Shown piece after piece: positions 36,674 to 46,655 of a stretch of DNA of 64,000 nt. Under the pieces are notes generated by a model that was not told the origin of the DNA, did not search any database, and saw nothing but the letters and a program-made list of their open reading frames with translations. How positions within the stretch are numbered: position 1 is the first letter of the stretch; each line of letters begins with the position of its first letter. This DNA comes from SG8-40 sp963792855 (GTDB lineage: Bacteria > Pseudomonadota > Gammaproteobacteria > Burkholderiales > Eutrophovitaceae), in assembly GCA_963792855.1 (NCBI GenBank), contig CAWBXZ010000013.1, positions 186,001 to 250,000 of the forward strand, written 5' to 3'. Made by a program: the position numbers and the translations under genes.

Positions 36674-38170
36674 GCCCTCAGAGCCGCCCTGGCGGCACAA
36701 CGCGGGTTGGCCACCCCTTCCCGGGCTTCTTTCACGCCAGGCCCGCAGGCGGGCTCTCAGGGCTTTCGTAAGGGGCCATTCTCGCCAGCACCCGACAATG
36801 GCAACCCGCAGGCGGGGCCGGTACCGCACGGCGGCTTCCGCGCCGCCCTTCCGGAAGGGCCGCGCCGGCAACAGGGGACGGGCAGCCGGACCACCCGGGA
36901 AGGCCGCAAGCGGAAACGGCATGAATCATTCCGCCGCGAGGGGACGGCCGGTCCACAGGTACCAGCCAGCGGATCCCATGGCACCCGTACTGGACCGGAT
37001 CTGCCGCCACATCATAGACTGCCACTGCGGCCGCATCGCAATGCCGTCGGTCTGCCTGCGCCACTTACACCAGCGCGAGACGGACCACCGGGTGCCCGCT
37101 GCACCACCCGCCAGCACCTGACGGCGTGCGCACCCGGACGGGAAGCGATCGGCGGCCAAAGCCCCGTATCCGGGCAACGCAGGCTTCTACCCGGGCACGC
37201 GAGGACGCAATGCCATCGGCGTTCACAATGAGCGGGAAGAAATTTCGCACCCCGCCAGACCCACTGCGGTCTGGCAATGACCGCTACCCGCTGTGTCACG
37301 GTTTGGACCGGCGTTCGCCGGCCTGCGGTTCACCGGATGTTGGCAGCGGATTTGGCTGACGAGCAGACCAGCGCGTCAGACACGTCCGGCAGCCAGTTGT
37401 CACACCACCGGCCAGCCGTTCCTGCCGGGCAGCCGTCAACGATGGGCCGCGCGCGCGTGGCATCCCGGCCGGTCAGCGCAGGCAATCCGTTTTCAGACAT
37501 TTACCGTGCGGATTGTCCGACCGGTAGCCAGGACACGCGCTCCCGCCCTCCCTGGGGCCACGCTGACGATGCGGTTACCGCCGGGCACGGACAGAATATC
37601 GGGGGCCGAAGTACCGGGCAGCGGGATACGTCGAACTTCGGGAGACGGCTCGCTGCACTCCCCGGAAAATGCCGGAAAGGCGCTTGCCGGTCGTTGGACG
37701 CCACTCGTCCTCCGCGAGCAAGCCGGCTGCTGCCGGGCTGCTTACCCGGCAGCACGAACCTCTCGTCGTCGACAAGCCAGCGCAATCGCCGTTGGAGCAC
37801 GGCATTTCGCGGAAAACACATGCATCCGATAACCCGCCCTTTTTCGTTCCGATTTCAGTCACCGGTTCCAACCCGAACCGGCTCGCTCCCGAACTGCTCC
37901 GGTCACGGTCTCGCCTGTTGGTGAACGGCACCGCGCACAACCGAATGGCATTCCGCCGTCCCCCGGTTGTAGCCTTTGCTCACCCGGGCGACGCTTCGCG
38001 GTCCTTGCCTGCGGCCGCAATCATCGCGGCAAGCGCTGCCAGTGCGATGACACGGAGCCGGCCGACCGGCGATTCAGTTGTTGCAGGGTTCGAATACGGC
38101 GGTATCGCAGAGGCTGCCGGCCACGCTGGCACGTACCTCTGTCTCTGGCCGGGCCCGGGAAATGAATTCC
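36674..38170. other. 1.5-kb gene-free region
   Basis: No protein-like reading frame is seen on either strand; the open frames are Arg/Pro/Ala-rich, without recognisable domains, and run across unrelated features. Near its left end, 36674-36685 and 36752-36763 form a 12-bp inverted repeat with one mismatch, and GCCCGC-AG-GCGGGC (36741-36754) forms a short hairpin. It could be a decayed gene, an RNA, or spacer left by the events that formed the neighbouring duplication and IS insertion. Confidence 0.5.
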
Positions 38171-38173
38171 GGC

Positions 38174-38208
38174 AAAGAAAAACGGCGCGCCATGATCCGG
38201 CGCGCCGT
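38174..38208 (-). terminator. Terminator downstream of pilE copy B
   Basis: ACGGCGCGCC (38182-38191) and GGCGCGCCGT (38199-38208) form a perfect 10-bp stem with a 7-base loop. On the minus strand it is followed by TTTTCTTT, so it terminates leftward transcripts. It lies about 70 bases after the stop of the last pilin gene. Confidence 0.75.
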
Positions 38209-38277
38209 CTGAAATTAGCTTGCGGTCGATTCAGGCCGGACTACTCAACGGGTAACGCAACCGGCGCTTCCCCTGTC

Positions 38278-38703
38278 CTACCACGCGGCGCCACCATGGA
38301 GACGGGTCCCGTCCGAGGAGATCGTGATCGCGCCGTCGCCATCCTGGGTGCTTCCGACCACCGGCGTCGCGGTGATGAGGAAGGTTTGCGTGGGCGTGGC
38401 GTTGGGTGTAATCGTCAAATTGTATTTGCCGTCGTCGGTCCTGCCGGTGGCCTTGCCCAGCCCGCCGTCCGCGCGGCCGTTGTAGGCCCCGGTAATGCTC
38501 ACCGCGTAGCTGTTCGCATTGAGATAGATTTTCTCCTGCTGGTTGGCGAGTTGCAGCAGTTCGGTCTGTGCCGCCTGGCGGCTCGACCGGATGATGTAGT
38601 TCTGGTACGAGGGCCACGCAATCGCCGTGAGGATGCCGATGACCGCCATTGCGATCATCAGCTCGATCAACGTAAAACCCCTGCCTGCCCTTGTGCGTCT
38701 CAT
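38278..38703 (-). CDS. pilE: Type IV minor pilin PilE, copy B
   Basis: This 141-residue prepilin has the short leader MRRTRAGRG and the prepilin peptidase site G|FTLIELMIAMAVIGILTAIAWPS with Glu at +5. The C-terminal globular domain is nearly identical to copy A (42348-42773); few residues differ, for example NANSYA versus NSNSYA and the last residues RLHGGAAW versus RLHNGNAW. The frame is open further upstream, but the start giving a short basic leader is preferred. It follows pilY1 copy B, separated by a hairpin with a T-run. Confidence 0.88.
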   Translation of the reverse strand: MRRTRAGRGFTLIELMIAMAVIGILTAIAWPSYQNYIIRSSRQAAQTELLQLANQQEKIYLNANSYAVSITGAYNGRADGGLGKATGRTDDGKYNLTITPNATPTQTFLITATPVVGSTQDGDGAITISSDGTRLHGGAAW

Positions 38704-38793
38704 GCTGCTGTGACTCCTGGTTAGTGCTACCGGCACCGTGACTGCCAGCGTTATCGCCCATGCAATACTGATGCCGCCCTGATCCTGCTTGAA

Positions 38794-38817
38794 AAACGGG
38801 GGCGGATGCCCCCGTTT
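38794..38817 (-). terminator. Terminator/attenuator between pilY1 and pilE, copy B
   Basis: AAACGGGGGC and GCCCCCGTTT form a 10-bp stem around a 4-base loop. On the minus strand it is followed by further T residues (GTTTTTCAAG). It begins 8 bases after the pilY1 stop. An equivalent hairpin is at 42862-42885 in copy A. Confidence 0.75.
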
Positions 38818-38825
38818 CCCTTTTG

Positions 38826-41800
38826 TTACGGCGTGAACAGTTCGTGCCAGCTCACCCGCCCCAGCTTGCCGGAATTGCGCGTCTGCTGGTAACCCGTCAG
38901 GGTGCTGGACACGCCCAGCGCCTGGGAGATTCCGCCGCTTCCCGCTACCGAGGGCTGGCCGCCCGGCCGCCGGCGGAATGATGGTGATCACGGTCTTCTT
39001 GACCTTGGTTCCCTCCATGTACTCCTCCTTGATCACCTTGGTGCCGGTCGAGTAGGTCGTCTCGGTGATGCGGATGGTGAACTTGGCGTCGCTCTGGTTT
39101 GGATCGTCCACCACCTTGGTCGACACGTTGACGACCTTGCCAAGATCGCCCCAGGGCGGGTCGAGCGTGCCCGGGGTCGGTGCAACGACATTTCCCGGCG
39201 GGCTGGTATCCGGTCCAGGATTCTTGTGCCAGGTTGCCAGGCCATAGCAACTGGTGACCTTGTTGTGCCAGAACACCGTCCATTCGGCCAGCAGAAAGCT
39301 CTTGCGATCGCCGACCTTGACCCTGTATCCGAACGCGGGATCGCCTTTCGCGGAAGCAAGCTGGATGGCGCTATCGGGGGTACTCGCCTTGATCAGCTGG
39401 AACGTGAGCGAGCCGTTGCGGTGCAGAGAATGCCCGTCCCCGGTATAGACCGCACCCGTTGTCGTTGGACCGGTCAAACCGCCACTGCCGCCCCCGCCTT
39501 TGGTACAGCCGGTCTCGGTCGGATGCAACCCGACACGATTGTCCGGTGGCGAGGTGCCGGCCCAGTTCTTCACCGAGAAGGCGTCCTTGGGCATGTTGAA
39601 GCGCAAGGTATTGACCGTATTGCGGGTGAAAGTCGGCAGGCTCGCCAGGGTCAGTCCGGTCGTGGTGTACTCGGTCATGTCGACGATTTTCTGGTACGGC
39701 AGGCCGCCATAGCTCCATTCCACCGCCGGCGAAAACGCCTGATTGGCGATCAGGATCTTGAACGGCGTGTTCTTGTCCGTAATCAGCGTCGAGACCGCCG
39801 ATCGGGCAGGCTCGGTGCGATGAAGCTGGCACCGGTCACGTTGTACTTGTCATCGTATTCGTGCGTGTGCTCCTGCGACTTTTCCCAATTGTATATATCC
39901 AGGTCGAAGTGCCCGCCCGACACGCCGGGGTCGATGATCGGTGGCGGCGGGTCGGCCGGCTGTTCGTTCGGCGCGTGGTAGGGGTTGTCGTTGAAGATGG
40001 TCGTCGACAACTCCGCGTTCAGCAAGGCCAGCACCGGCGGCGACAACAGCCCGGCGCCCTGGTAGATCGACACCGTTATTCCAGCCGGGCCAGCCACCGG
40101 GTTGCCGCCGGACTGGATGCGATCGGCATCGTTGAGCAGGCCGTCCGCGTTCAGGTCGAAAATCAGTTTTGGACCGACACCGCCGCTCAGGTATTCGAGT
40201 TCGTTGAGCCAGTTCTCCCCGTCGGGCGGGTTGGTATGTGTGATAACCGGGTTGACCGAAGTGAAGTGGTAACGCGCGTCGCGCACGAAACCGGGACTGA
40301 GCACACGCTCGCCCGCAGGCAGCTTCGTGCGCCAGCCGTAATGCAGAGGCTTCGTGCTGGGATCGGTTGCGTCGTTCCAGTTGATCGGCAGCCCCTGGGT
40401 TACCCGCACCCGAATGGAACCAAACGCTTTTTCGGTCAGCGTCTGCTCCAGGATCTTGTTGTTGATGGCCGGCGCGCCGTCCCAGATACCGTAGGCATAG
40501 TTCACCACGGTCGCGTCGAGCGTGTCCGCCTTGTCGAACAGCCGGCCGGTACCGAAATACACCATGTAGCCGCTGATCGGATGGGCGGCGACATCCGGCG
40601 CACCGACAATCGCCAGGCCGCCGGTGTCGTAAAGCGAGCCGCCATCCGCCCAGTTGCCGGCAACGGGATCGCTGATGTCGAACTTCCACAGCTGGCCGTC
40701 GATGTCACCCGCATAGACGATATCCGCCTTGCCGTCAAAGTTGGTATCGACCGCCGCGGGCGACGACAGCCCGTTCGGGCTGGCGGCATTGCCGGCACCG
40801 GCATCGAGCTTCTTGATCAGGCTGCCGTTCTTGATGTCGATGAGATACAGCACCGCCTTGCCGGACGCGGAGTTGTAACCGTTGCCGACAAGAACCGCCC
40901 ACTGACCCGTGTTCAGACGCACGATCAGCGGATCGCTGTAGGTGTAGCCTAGGTCACCGAAACCAGCGGATAACGGCGTGATCTCCCACATGATCTTCGC
41001 GGCCGCGAAGGTTTCGTTGAACGCGGTCGCGTCCGTTACGTCGAGCGCGAACAGTCCCTTGCCGCCGGCGCCCAACCCACCGACCATCACGGTGTGCCAG
41101 TCGCTCTTGGTCCCGGAGGTCCCCGTCTTGACGTCGGCCGCCGTCAGGCCACCATCCACCATGTAGCGGTGGTAGATACGGGCTCTTGATCAGATTCTTC
41201 AACTCGGGAATCACCATCGACGGGATATAGGCCCATACTTCGTCGCCGGTCAGCGCGTCGAAGGCGTGCACCATGCCGTCGTTGGCACCGACGTACACCC
41301 GCGGCGGACGGTTCGCCAGGTCGGTCTTGAATTCCTGGTACTTGTCGAAGGTGTAGTCCGCCGGGGGGGCTGCGATATAGACCGTCTTTCCATGGACGAC
41401 GTCGCCCATGATGCTGTTACGCGCCCGGTATGTGCCACTCGCGGAACCGCACGCATACTGGATCAAGGCCGGATCCGGCGCGGCCGGGTCGTAACTGCCA
41501 TCGACGACCAGGTTTTCTTTTTCGTTGCTGCGGTCACCGCGAACGAAGTTGAGCGTTTTCTCGTCCCCGATCGCGGCCTGATGTCCGGCACCGATGCTTG
41601 CCCAGCGAAACGGCTTGTTCAGCCCGGTACTGCTGCGCGTGACCACTATGCGCCCCGTATCGAACCAGTTCGTCGTCGCGGTGGACTCGTCGGTTGCCGT
41701 GCCGCAACCCTGCTTGCTCTTGAATACCTCGGCCGCGCTCCACAACCGGTTGGTTACGTCGGCAGACCCACCGGCCGTGACCGGATAAGCCAGCACATCG

Positions 41801-42006
41801 CCGGCCCAGCTATTCCCGTCGAACCAGGCCTGGAACACTTTCTGTGTGCCGGCCGTGCCCGACAAATTGAATCCGGTCAGCACCAGCGGCGGCAAGTTGC
41901 CGAACGGCTGTTTCTGCGGATCGAAAGGTGGCGCCGCGTGCGATGCTGCGGCTACGGTGAACCCCAACAATGTGGCGAAAATAGTCGCCACAAATTTAGT
42001 GCACAT
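38826..42006 (-). pseudogene. pilY1: PilY1-like pilus tip/adhesin protein, copy B (frameshifted)
   Basis: The gene begins with a signal peptide (MCTKFVATIFATLLGFTVAAASHA) followed directly by the PilY1 beta-propeller region: NRPPRVYVGANDGMVHAFDALTGDEVWAYIPS, the Ca2+-binding loop DTNFDGKADIVYAGD and FDLNADGLLNDAD. No von Willebrand A domain precedes it. Comparison with copy A shows an extra base near 41180, a missing base near 39800 and an indel near 38950 just before the C-terminus (VSWHELFTP). The open pieces are 42006-40954, 41162-39783 and 39723 leftwards. Corrected length would be about 1060 residues. Confidence 0.8.
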
Positions 42007-42042
42007 GGCTGTCTTCCTTTAAGGTTTCGACTACTGCATGAC

Positions 42043-42282
42043 TTACAGGCTCACCGCGACGGTGAGGATCAACTGAACAAACTTCATCTAGCCCCGGGCG
42101 CCGGTTCCGCACGCGGTAATTTGATACACATTCACATTCGAGCACGGGCCCGAGAACGTATAGCCGGGGCAAGTCTTGACGCTGCTTGCCGGCAGATAAC
42201 GATTGGCGCCCAACACTTCGATGATGCAACCCTGGCTGTCGAGATCGCCGGCTCTCTCCAAAGCCTTGTCGGCCCGCGACAT
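42043..42282 (-). pseudogene. pilX: PilX 3' remnant (duplication fragment)
   Basis: The frame from 42282 gives DKALERAGDLDSQGCIIEVLGANRYLPASS..., matching the last 75 residues of pilX at 46108-46644. The N-terminal prepilin part is absent. An in-frame TAG replaces the Ser codon of ARGSVK, after which MKFVQLILTVAVSL corresponds to VKIVQTIFTVQVSL. It is therefore a truncated, stop-containing fragment created by the tandem duplication. Confidence 0.8.
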
Positions 42283-42347
42283 CGCAAACGGGCCTGACGC
42301 TGAGCCAGGATGGTTTTGCGGTCATTGCGATCTACGTTCGCATCAAC

Positions 42348-42773
42348 CTACCAGGCGTTCCCGTTGTGCAGACGGGTCCCATCCGAGGAGATCGTGATCG
42401 CCCCGTCGCCATCCTGGGTGCTTCCGACCACCGGCGTCGCGGTAATGAGGAAGGTTTGCGTGGGCGTGGCGTTGGGTGTAATCGTCAAATTGTATTTGCC
42501 GTCGTCGGTCCTGCCGGTGGCCTTGCCCAGCCCACCGTCCGCGCGGCCGTTGTAGGCCCCGGTAATGCTCACCGCGTAGCTGTTCGAATTGAGATAGACC
42601 TTTTCCTGCTGGTTGGCGAGTTGCAGCAGTTCGGTCTGTGCCGCCTGGCGGCTCGACCGGATGATGTAGTTCTGGTACGAGGGCCACGCAATCGCCGTGA
42701 GGATGCCGATGACCGCCATTGCGATCATCAGCTCGATCAAGGTAAACCCCCTGCCTGCCCTTGTGCGTCTCAT
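42348..42773 (-). CDS. pilE: Type IV minor pilin PilE, copy A
   Basis: This 141-residue prepilin has leader MRRTRAGRG and cleavage site G|FTLIELMIAMAVIGILTAIAW with Glu at +5. In Pseudomonas-like systems PilE follows pilY1 in the minor-pilin operon and is one of the proteins that prime the pilus tip. The globular domain contains no cysteine pair. An upstream alternative start at 42806 would give a 20-residue leader and is less likely. No terminator was seen between it and the pilX remnant of copy B. Confidence 0.88.
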   Translation of the reverse strand: MRRTRAGRGFTLIELMIAMAVIGILTAIAWPSYQNYIIRSSRQAAQTELLQLANQQEKVYLNSNSYAVSITGAYNGRADGGLGKATGRTDDGKYNLTITPNATPTQTFLITATPVVGSTQDGDGAITISSDGTRLHNGNAW

Positions 42774-42861
42774 GCTGCTGTGACTCCTGGTTGGTGCTAC
42801 CGGCACCTTGACTGCCAGCGTTATCGCCCATGCAATACTGATGCCGCCCTGATTTATTGAA

Positions 42862-42885
42862 AAACGGGGGCGGATGCCCCCGTTT
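42862..42885 (-). terminator. Terminator/attenuator between pilY1 and pilE, copy A
   Basis: It has the same hairpin as in copy B: a 10-bp stem AAACGGGGGC/GCCCCCGTTT with a GGAT/ATCC loop and T residues after it on the minus strand. It starts 8 bases after the pilY1 stop and about 90 bases before the pilE start, so pilE may have its own promoter or be partly uncoupled from the operon. Confidence 0.75.
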
Positions 42886-42893
42886 CCCTTTTG

Positions 42894-45800
42894 TTACGGC
42901 GTGAACAGTTCGTGCCAGCTCACCCGCCCCAGCTTGCCGGAATTGCGCGTCTGCTGGTAACCCGTCAGGGTGCTGGACACGCCCAGCGCCTGGCTGATGC
43001 CACCCGTCCCCGCCACCGTTGCCGGCGACCCGCTCGCCGAAGGCGGAATGATGGTGATCACGGTCTTCTTGACCTTGCCTGACCGCATGTACTCTTCCTT
43101 GATCACCTTGGTGCCGGTGGAATACGTCGTCTCGGTGATGCGTATGGTGTACTTGCTGTCATCCTCGTCCGGGTCGTCCACGACGTTGACCGACACGTTC
43201 GTGACTTCACCGAGATCACCCCAGGGCGGATCGAGCGCGCCCGGCTTAGGCGCGACCGCTTTTCCGGGATCGCCGGGCGGTTCCGGGGGCGGGTCCTTGT
43301 GCCAGGTGGCCGTGCCGTAGCAACTGGTTTCCTTGTTGTGCCAGAACACCGTCCACTCGACCAGCAGGAAGTCATGGCGCTTGTCGACCTTGACCCGGTA
43401 CCCGAAGAGAGGATCGCCCTTGGCGGAAGCCATCTCGATCGCCTCATCGGGAGTACTGGCCTTGATCAACTGGATGCTGAGCGAGCCATTGCGGTGCAGC
43501 GAGTGCCCGTCACTGGTAACGATGGCACCGGTTGTGCCAGGTCCAGACAAACTGCCACTGCCACCACCCCCCTTGGTACAACCGGTTTCCGTCGGGTGCA
43601 GTCCAACCCGGAAGTCGCCGTTGCCCGCCCAGTCCTTTACCGCGAATGCGTCCTTGGGCATGTTGAAGCGCAAGGTATTCACCGTGTTGCGGGTGAACGT
43701 CGGCAGGCTCGCCACGTCCAGTCCTGCGGTGGTGTACTCCTCCATGTCCACGATTTTCTGGTACGGCAGGCCGCCATAACTCCACAACACCGCGGGGTTG
43801 AACGCCTGGTTCTGGATGAGGATCTTGAACGGGGTGTTCTTGTCCGTGATCAACTTCGAGATGGCCACGTTCGGGTCACTCGGTGCGATGAAACTGGCCC
43901 CGGTCACGTTGTACTTGTCATCGTACTCGTGGATGTGTTTTATGGAAGCCGCATGGTTGTAGATGTCGAGGTCGAAGTGACCGCCGGCCACACCCGGTTC
44001 AAGGTCCGGCGCCGGCGGATCCGCCGGCTGTTCGTTCGGCGCGTGGTAGGGGTTGTCGTTGAAGATGGTCGTCGACAATTCCGCGTTCAGCAACGCCAGC
44101 ACCGGCGGCGACAGCAAACCGGATCCTTGATAGATCGATACCGGAATGCCGCTCGGGCCCGTCACCGGGTTACCGCCGATTGCACACGATCGGCATCGTT
44201 GAGCTGGCCGTCCGCGTTCAGGTCGAAAATCAGTTTTGGACCGACACCGCCGCTCAGGTATTCGAGTTCGTTGAGCCAGTTCTCCCCGTCGGGCGGATTG
44301 GTGTTCTTGACCATCGGATTGACCGACGTGAAATGGTAACGTGCGTCGCGCACGAAACCGGGACTGAGCACACGCTCGCCCGCAGGCAGCTTCGTGCGCC
44401 AGCCGTAATGCAGAGGCTTCGTGCTGGGATCGGTTGCGTCGTTCCAGTTGATCGGCAGCCCCTGGGTTACCCGCACCCGAATGGAACCAAACGCTTTTTC
44501 GGTCAGCGTCTGCTCCAGGATCTTGTTGTTGATGGCCGGCGCGCCGTCCCAGATACCGTAGGCATAGTTCACCACGGTCGCGTCGAGCGTGTCCGCCTTG
44601 TCGAACAGCCGGCCGGTACCGAAATACACCATGTAGCCGCTGATCGGATGGGCGGCGACATCCGGCGCACCGACGATCGCCAGGCCGCCGGTGTCGTAAA
44701 GCGGACCAGCCGGTCCGCCCAGTTGCCGGCGACGGGATCGCTGAGGTCGAACTTCCACAGCTGGCCGTCGATGTCCCCGCATAGACGAGATCGCCTTGCC
44801 GTCGAAGTTGGTATCGACTGCAGCGGGCGACGACAGGCCGTTCGGGCTGGCGGCATTGCCGGCACCGGCGTCGAGCTTCTTGATCAGGCTGCCGTTCTTG
44901 ATGTCGATGAGATACAGCACCGCCTTGCCGGACGCGGAGTTGTAACCGTTGCCGACATCACCGCCCACTGATCCGTGTTCAGACGCACGATCAGCGGATC
45001 GCTGTAGGTGTAGCCTAGGTCACCGAAACCAGCGGATAACGGCGTGATCTCCCACATGATCTTCGCGGCCGCGAAGGTTTCGTTGAACGCGGTCGCGTCC
45101 GTTACGTCGAGCGCGAACAGTCCCTTGCCGCCGGCGCCCAACCCACCGACCATCACGGTGTGCCAGTCGCTCTTGGTCCCGGAGGTCCCCGTCTTGACGT
45201 CGGCCGCCGTCATTCCGCCGTCAACCAGATAGCGGTGGTAATAGGGGCTCGCGGTCAGGTTCTTCAACTCGGGAATCACCATCGACGGGATATAGGCCCA
45301 CACTTCGTCGCCGGTCAGCGCATCGAAGGCGTGCACCATGCCGTCGTTGGCACCGACGTACACCCGCGGCGGACGGTTCGCCAGGTCGGTCTTGAATTCC
45401 TGGTACTTGTCGAAGGTGTAGTCCGCGGGCGGTGCGGCCACATAAACGGACTTGCCGTGAATGACGTCGCCCATGATGCTGTTACGCGCCCGGTATGTGC
45501 CACTCGCGGAACCGCACGCATACTGGATCAAGGCCGGATCCGGCGCGGCCGGGTCGTAACTGCCATCGACGACCAGGTTTTCTTTTTCGTTGCTGCGGTC
45601 ACCGCGAACGAAGTTGAGCGTTTTCTCGTCGCCGATCGCGGCCTGATGCCCGGCACCGATGCTTGCCCAGCGAAACGGCTTGTTCAGCCCGGTACTGCTG
45701 CGCGTGACCACTATGCGCCCCGTATCAAACCAGTTCGTCGTCGCGGTCGGCTTGTCAGTTGCCGTGCCGCAACCCTGCTTGCGGTTGAATGCTTCGTCCG

Positions 45801-46074
45801 CGCTCCACAGACGGCCGGGCACATCGGCGGATCCGCTGGGCAACACCGGATAGGCCAACATATCGCCGGCCCAGTTATTCCCGTCGAACCAGGCCTGGAA
45901 CAGTTTCTGTGTGCCGGCCGTGCCCGACAAATTGAATCCGGTCAGCACCAGCGGCGGCAAGTTGCCGAACGGCTGCTTCTGCGGATCGAAAGGCGGCGCC
46001 GCGTACGACGCCGCGGCCACCGCGAACCCCAGCACTGCTGCGAGGACGGTGGCGACAAGGTTGCTCGGTTTCAT
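42894..46074 (-). pseudogene. pilY1: PilY1-like pilus tip/adhesin protein, copy A (frameshifted)
   Basis: The signal peptide MKPSNLVATVLAAVLGFAVAAASYA is followed at once by the beta-propeller domain (FDPQKQPFGNLPPLVLTGFN..., RVYVGANDGMVHAFDA). Frameshifts relative to copy B lie near 44957 (one base missing), 44705-44795 (several small indels that destroy the Ca2+ loop, VDTNFDGKAISSMR instead of KADIVYAGD) and near 44180 (one base missing). Open pieces are 46074-44884, 44968-44162 and 44165-42894. No von Willebrand A domain is encoded. Because copy B is intact at these positions and broken elsewhere, misassembly of the two repeats is as possible as true decay. Confidence 0.8.
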
Positions 46075-46107
46075 GACATTCTCCCTTTGAAACTGCTACT
46101 GCTTTAC

Positions 46108-46644
46108 TTACAGGCTCACCTGAACCGTGAAAATCGTTTGCACGATCTTCACCGAGCCTCTCGCGCTGCTTCCACGTGCGGTGATGCGATACACATTCAC
46201 CCTCGAGCACGGGCCCGAGAGCGTATAGCCGGGGCAAGTCTTGACGCTGCTTGCCGGCAAATAACGATTGGCGCCCAACACTTCGATGATGTAGCGCTGG
46301 CTGTCGAGACCGCCGACTCTCTCCGAAGTCGTATCGGTCCAGGCCATCGTGTAGGGGTCCGGGCCGGTGCCGAGCGGGTAATGCCCCCCCGCGACACGGG
46401 CCGATAATTCCGGATTGGCGACATTTGCCAATACCCACAGCTCAGCCTGCGACAACGCGCTTTCGGCCGCTGCCATCGCCTGGTTCTGGAACTGGAAGTT
46501 GCCCGCCATGCGGTACTGGGTATTCGACACCACGATGGCGCCAACGCCCATCAGCATCAGCACCACGAGCATGATCATGCTCACGACCAGCGAGCTGCCC
46601 GTCTGGCGATGCATGGAAGCGGTCTGATTGGAAAAATACATCAT
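46108..46644 (-). CDS. pilX: Type IV pilus minor protein PilX
   Basis: This 178-residue protein has an N-terminal segment QTGSSLVVSMIMLVVLMLMGVGAIVVSNTQYRMAGN, the PilX-type prepilin-like helix ending in the conserved RMAGN, after a 15-residue leader. The globular part ends KIVQTIFTVQVSL. It is fourth in the order fimT-pilV-pilW-pilX-pilY1, 11 bases after pilW. PilX is a minor pilin needed for pilus assembly and, in some species, adhesion. Its 3' third is the source of the remnant at 42043-42282. Confidence 0.88.
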   Translation of the reverse strand: MMYFSNQTASMHRQTGSSLVVSMIMLVVLMLMGVGAIVVSNTQYRMAGNFQFQNQAMAAAESALSQAELWVLANVANPELSARVAGGHYPLGTGPDPYTMAWTDTTSERVGGLDSQRYIIEVLGANRYLPASSVKTCPGYTLSGPCSRVNVYRITARGSSARGSVKIVQTIFTVQVSL

Positions 46645-46655
46645 GGTGTGCTCTC

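Larger units (their letters stand above)
38278..42263 (-). repeat. Tandem duplication, copy B (pilX 3' end, pilY1, pilE)
   Basis: This segment matches 42348-46327 in order and spacing (offset 4064-4070 at every landmark: pilX stop, pilY1 start and stop, terminator, pilE). Similarity starts inside pilX and stops at the pilE stop codon, so the duplication breakpoint lies within pilX and the copy lost the 5' part of that gene. Confidence 0.9.
42348..46327 (-). repeat. Tandem duplication, copy A (pilX 3' end, pilY1, pilE)
   Basis: This is the first copy of the duplicated block, attached to an intact pilX and the rest of the operon, so it is probably the original. Identity to copy B is very uneven: long stretches are nearly identical (for example 44330-44700 against 40260-40630), while the C-terminal third of pilY1 differs at many positions, a mosaic that suggests gene conversion. 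Confidence 0.88.

Noticed and set aside
37669..38724. Plus-strand open frame of 351 codons
   Set aside because: It crosses the terminator and the pilE gene on the other strand, is Arg/Pro-rich and has no recognisable domain.
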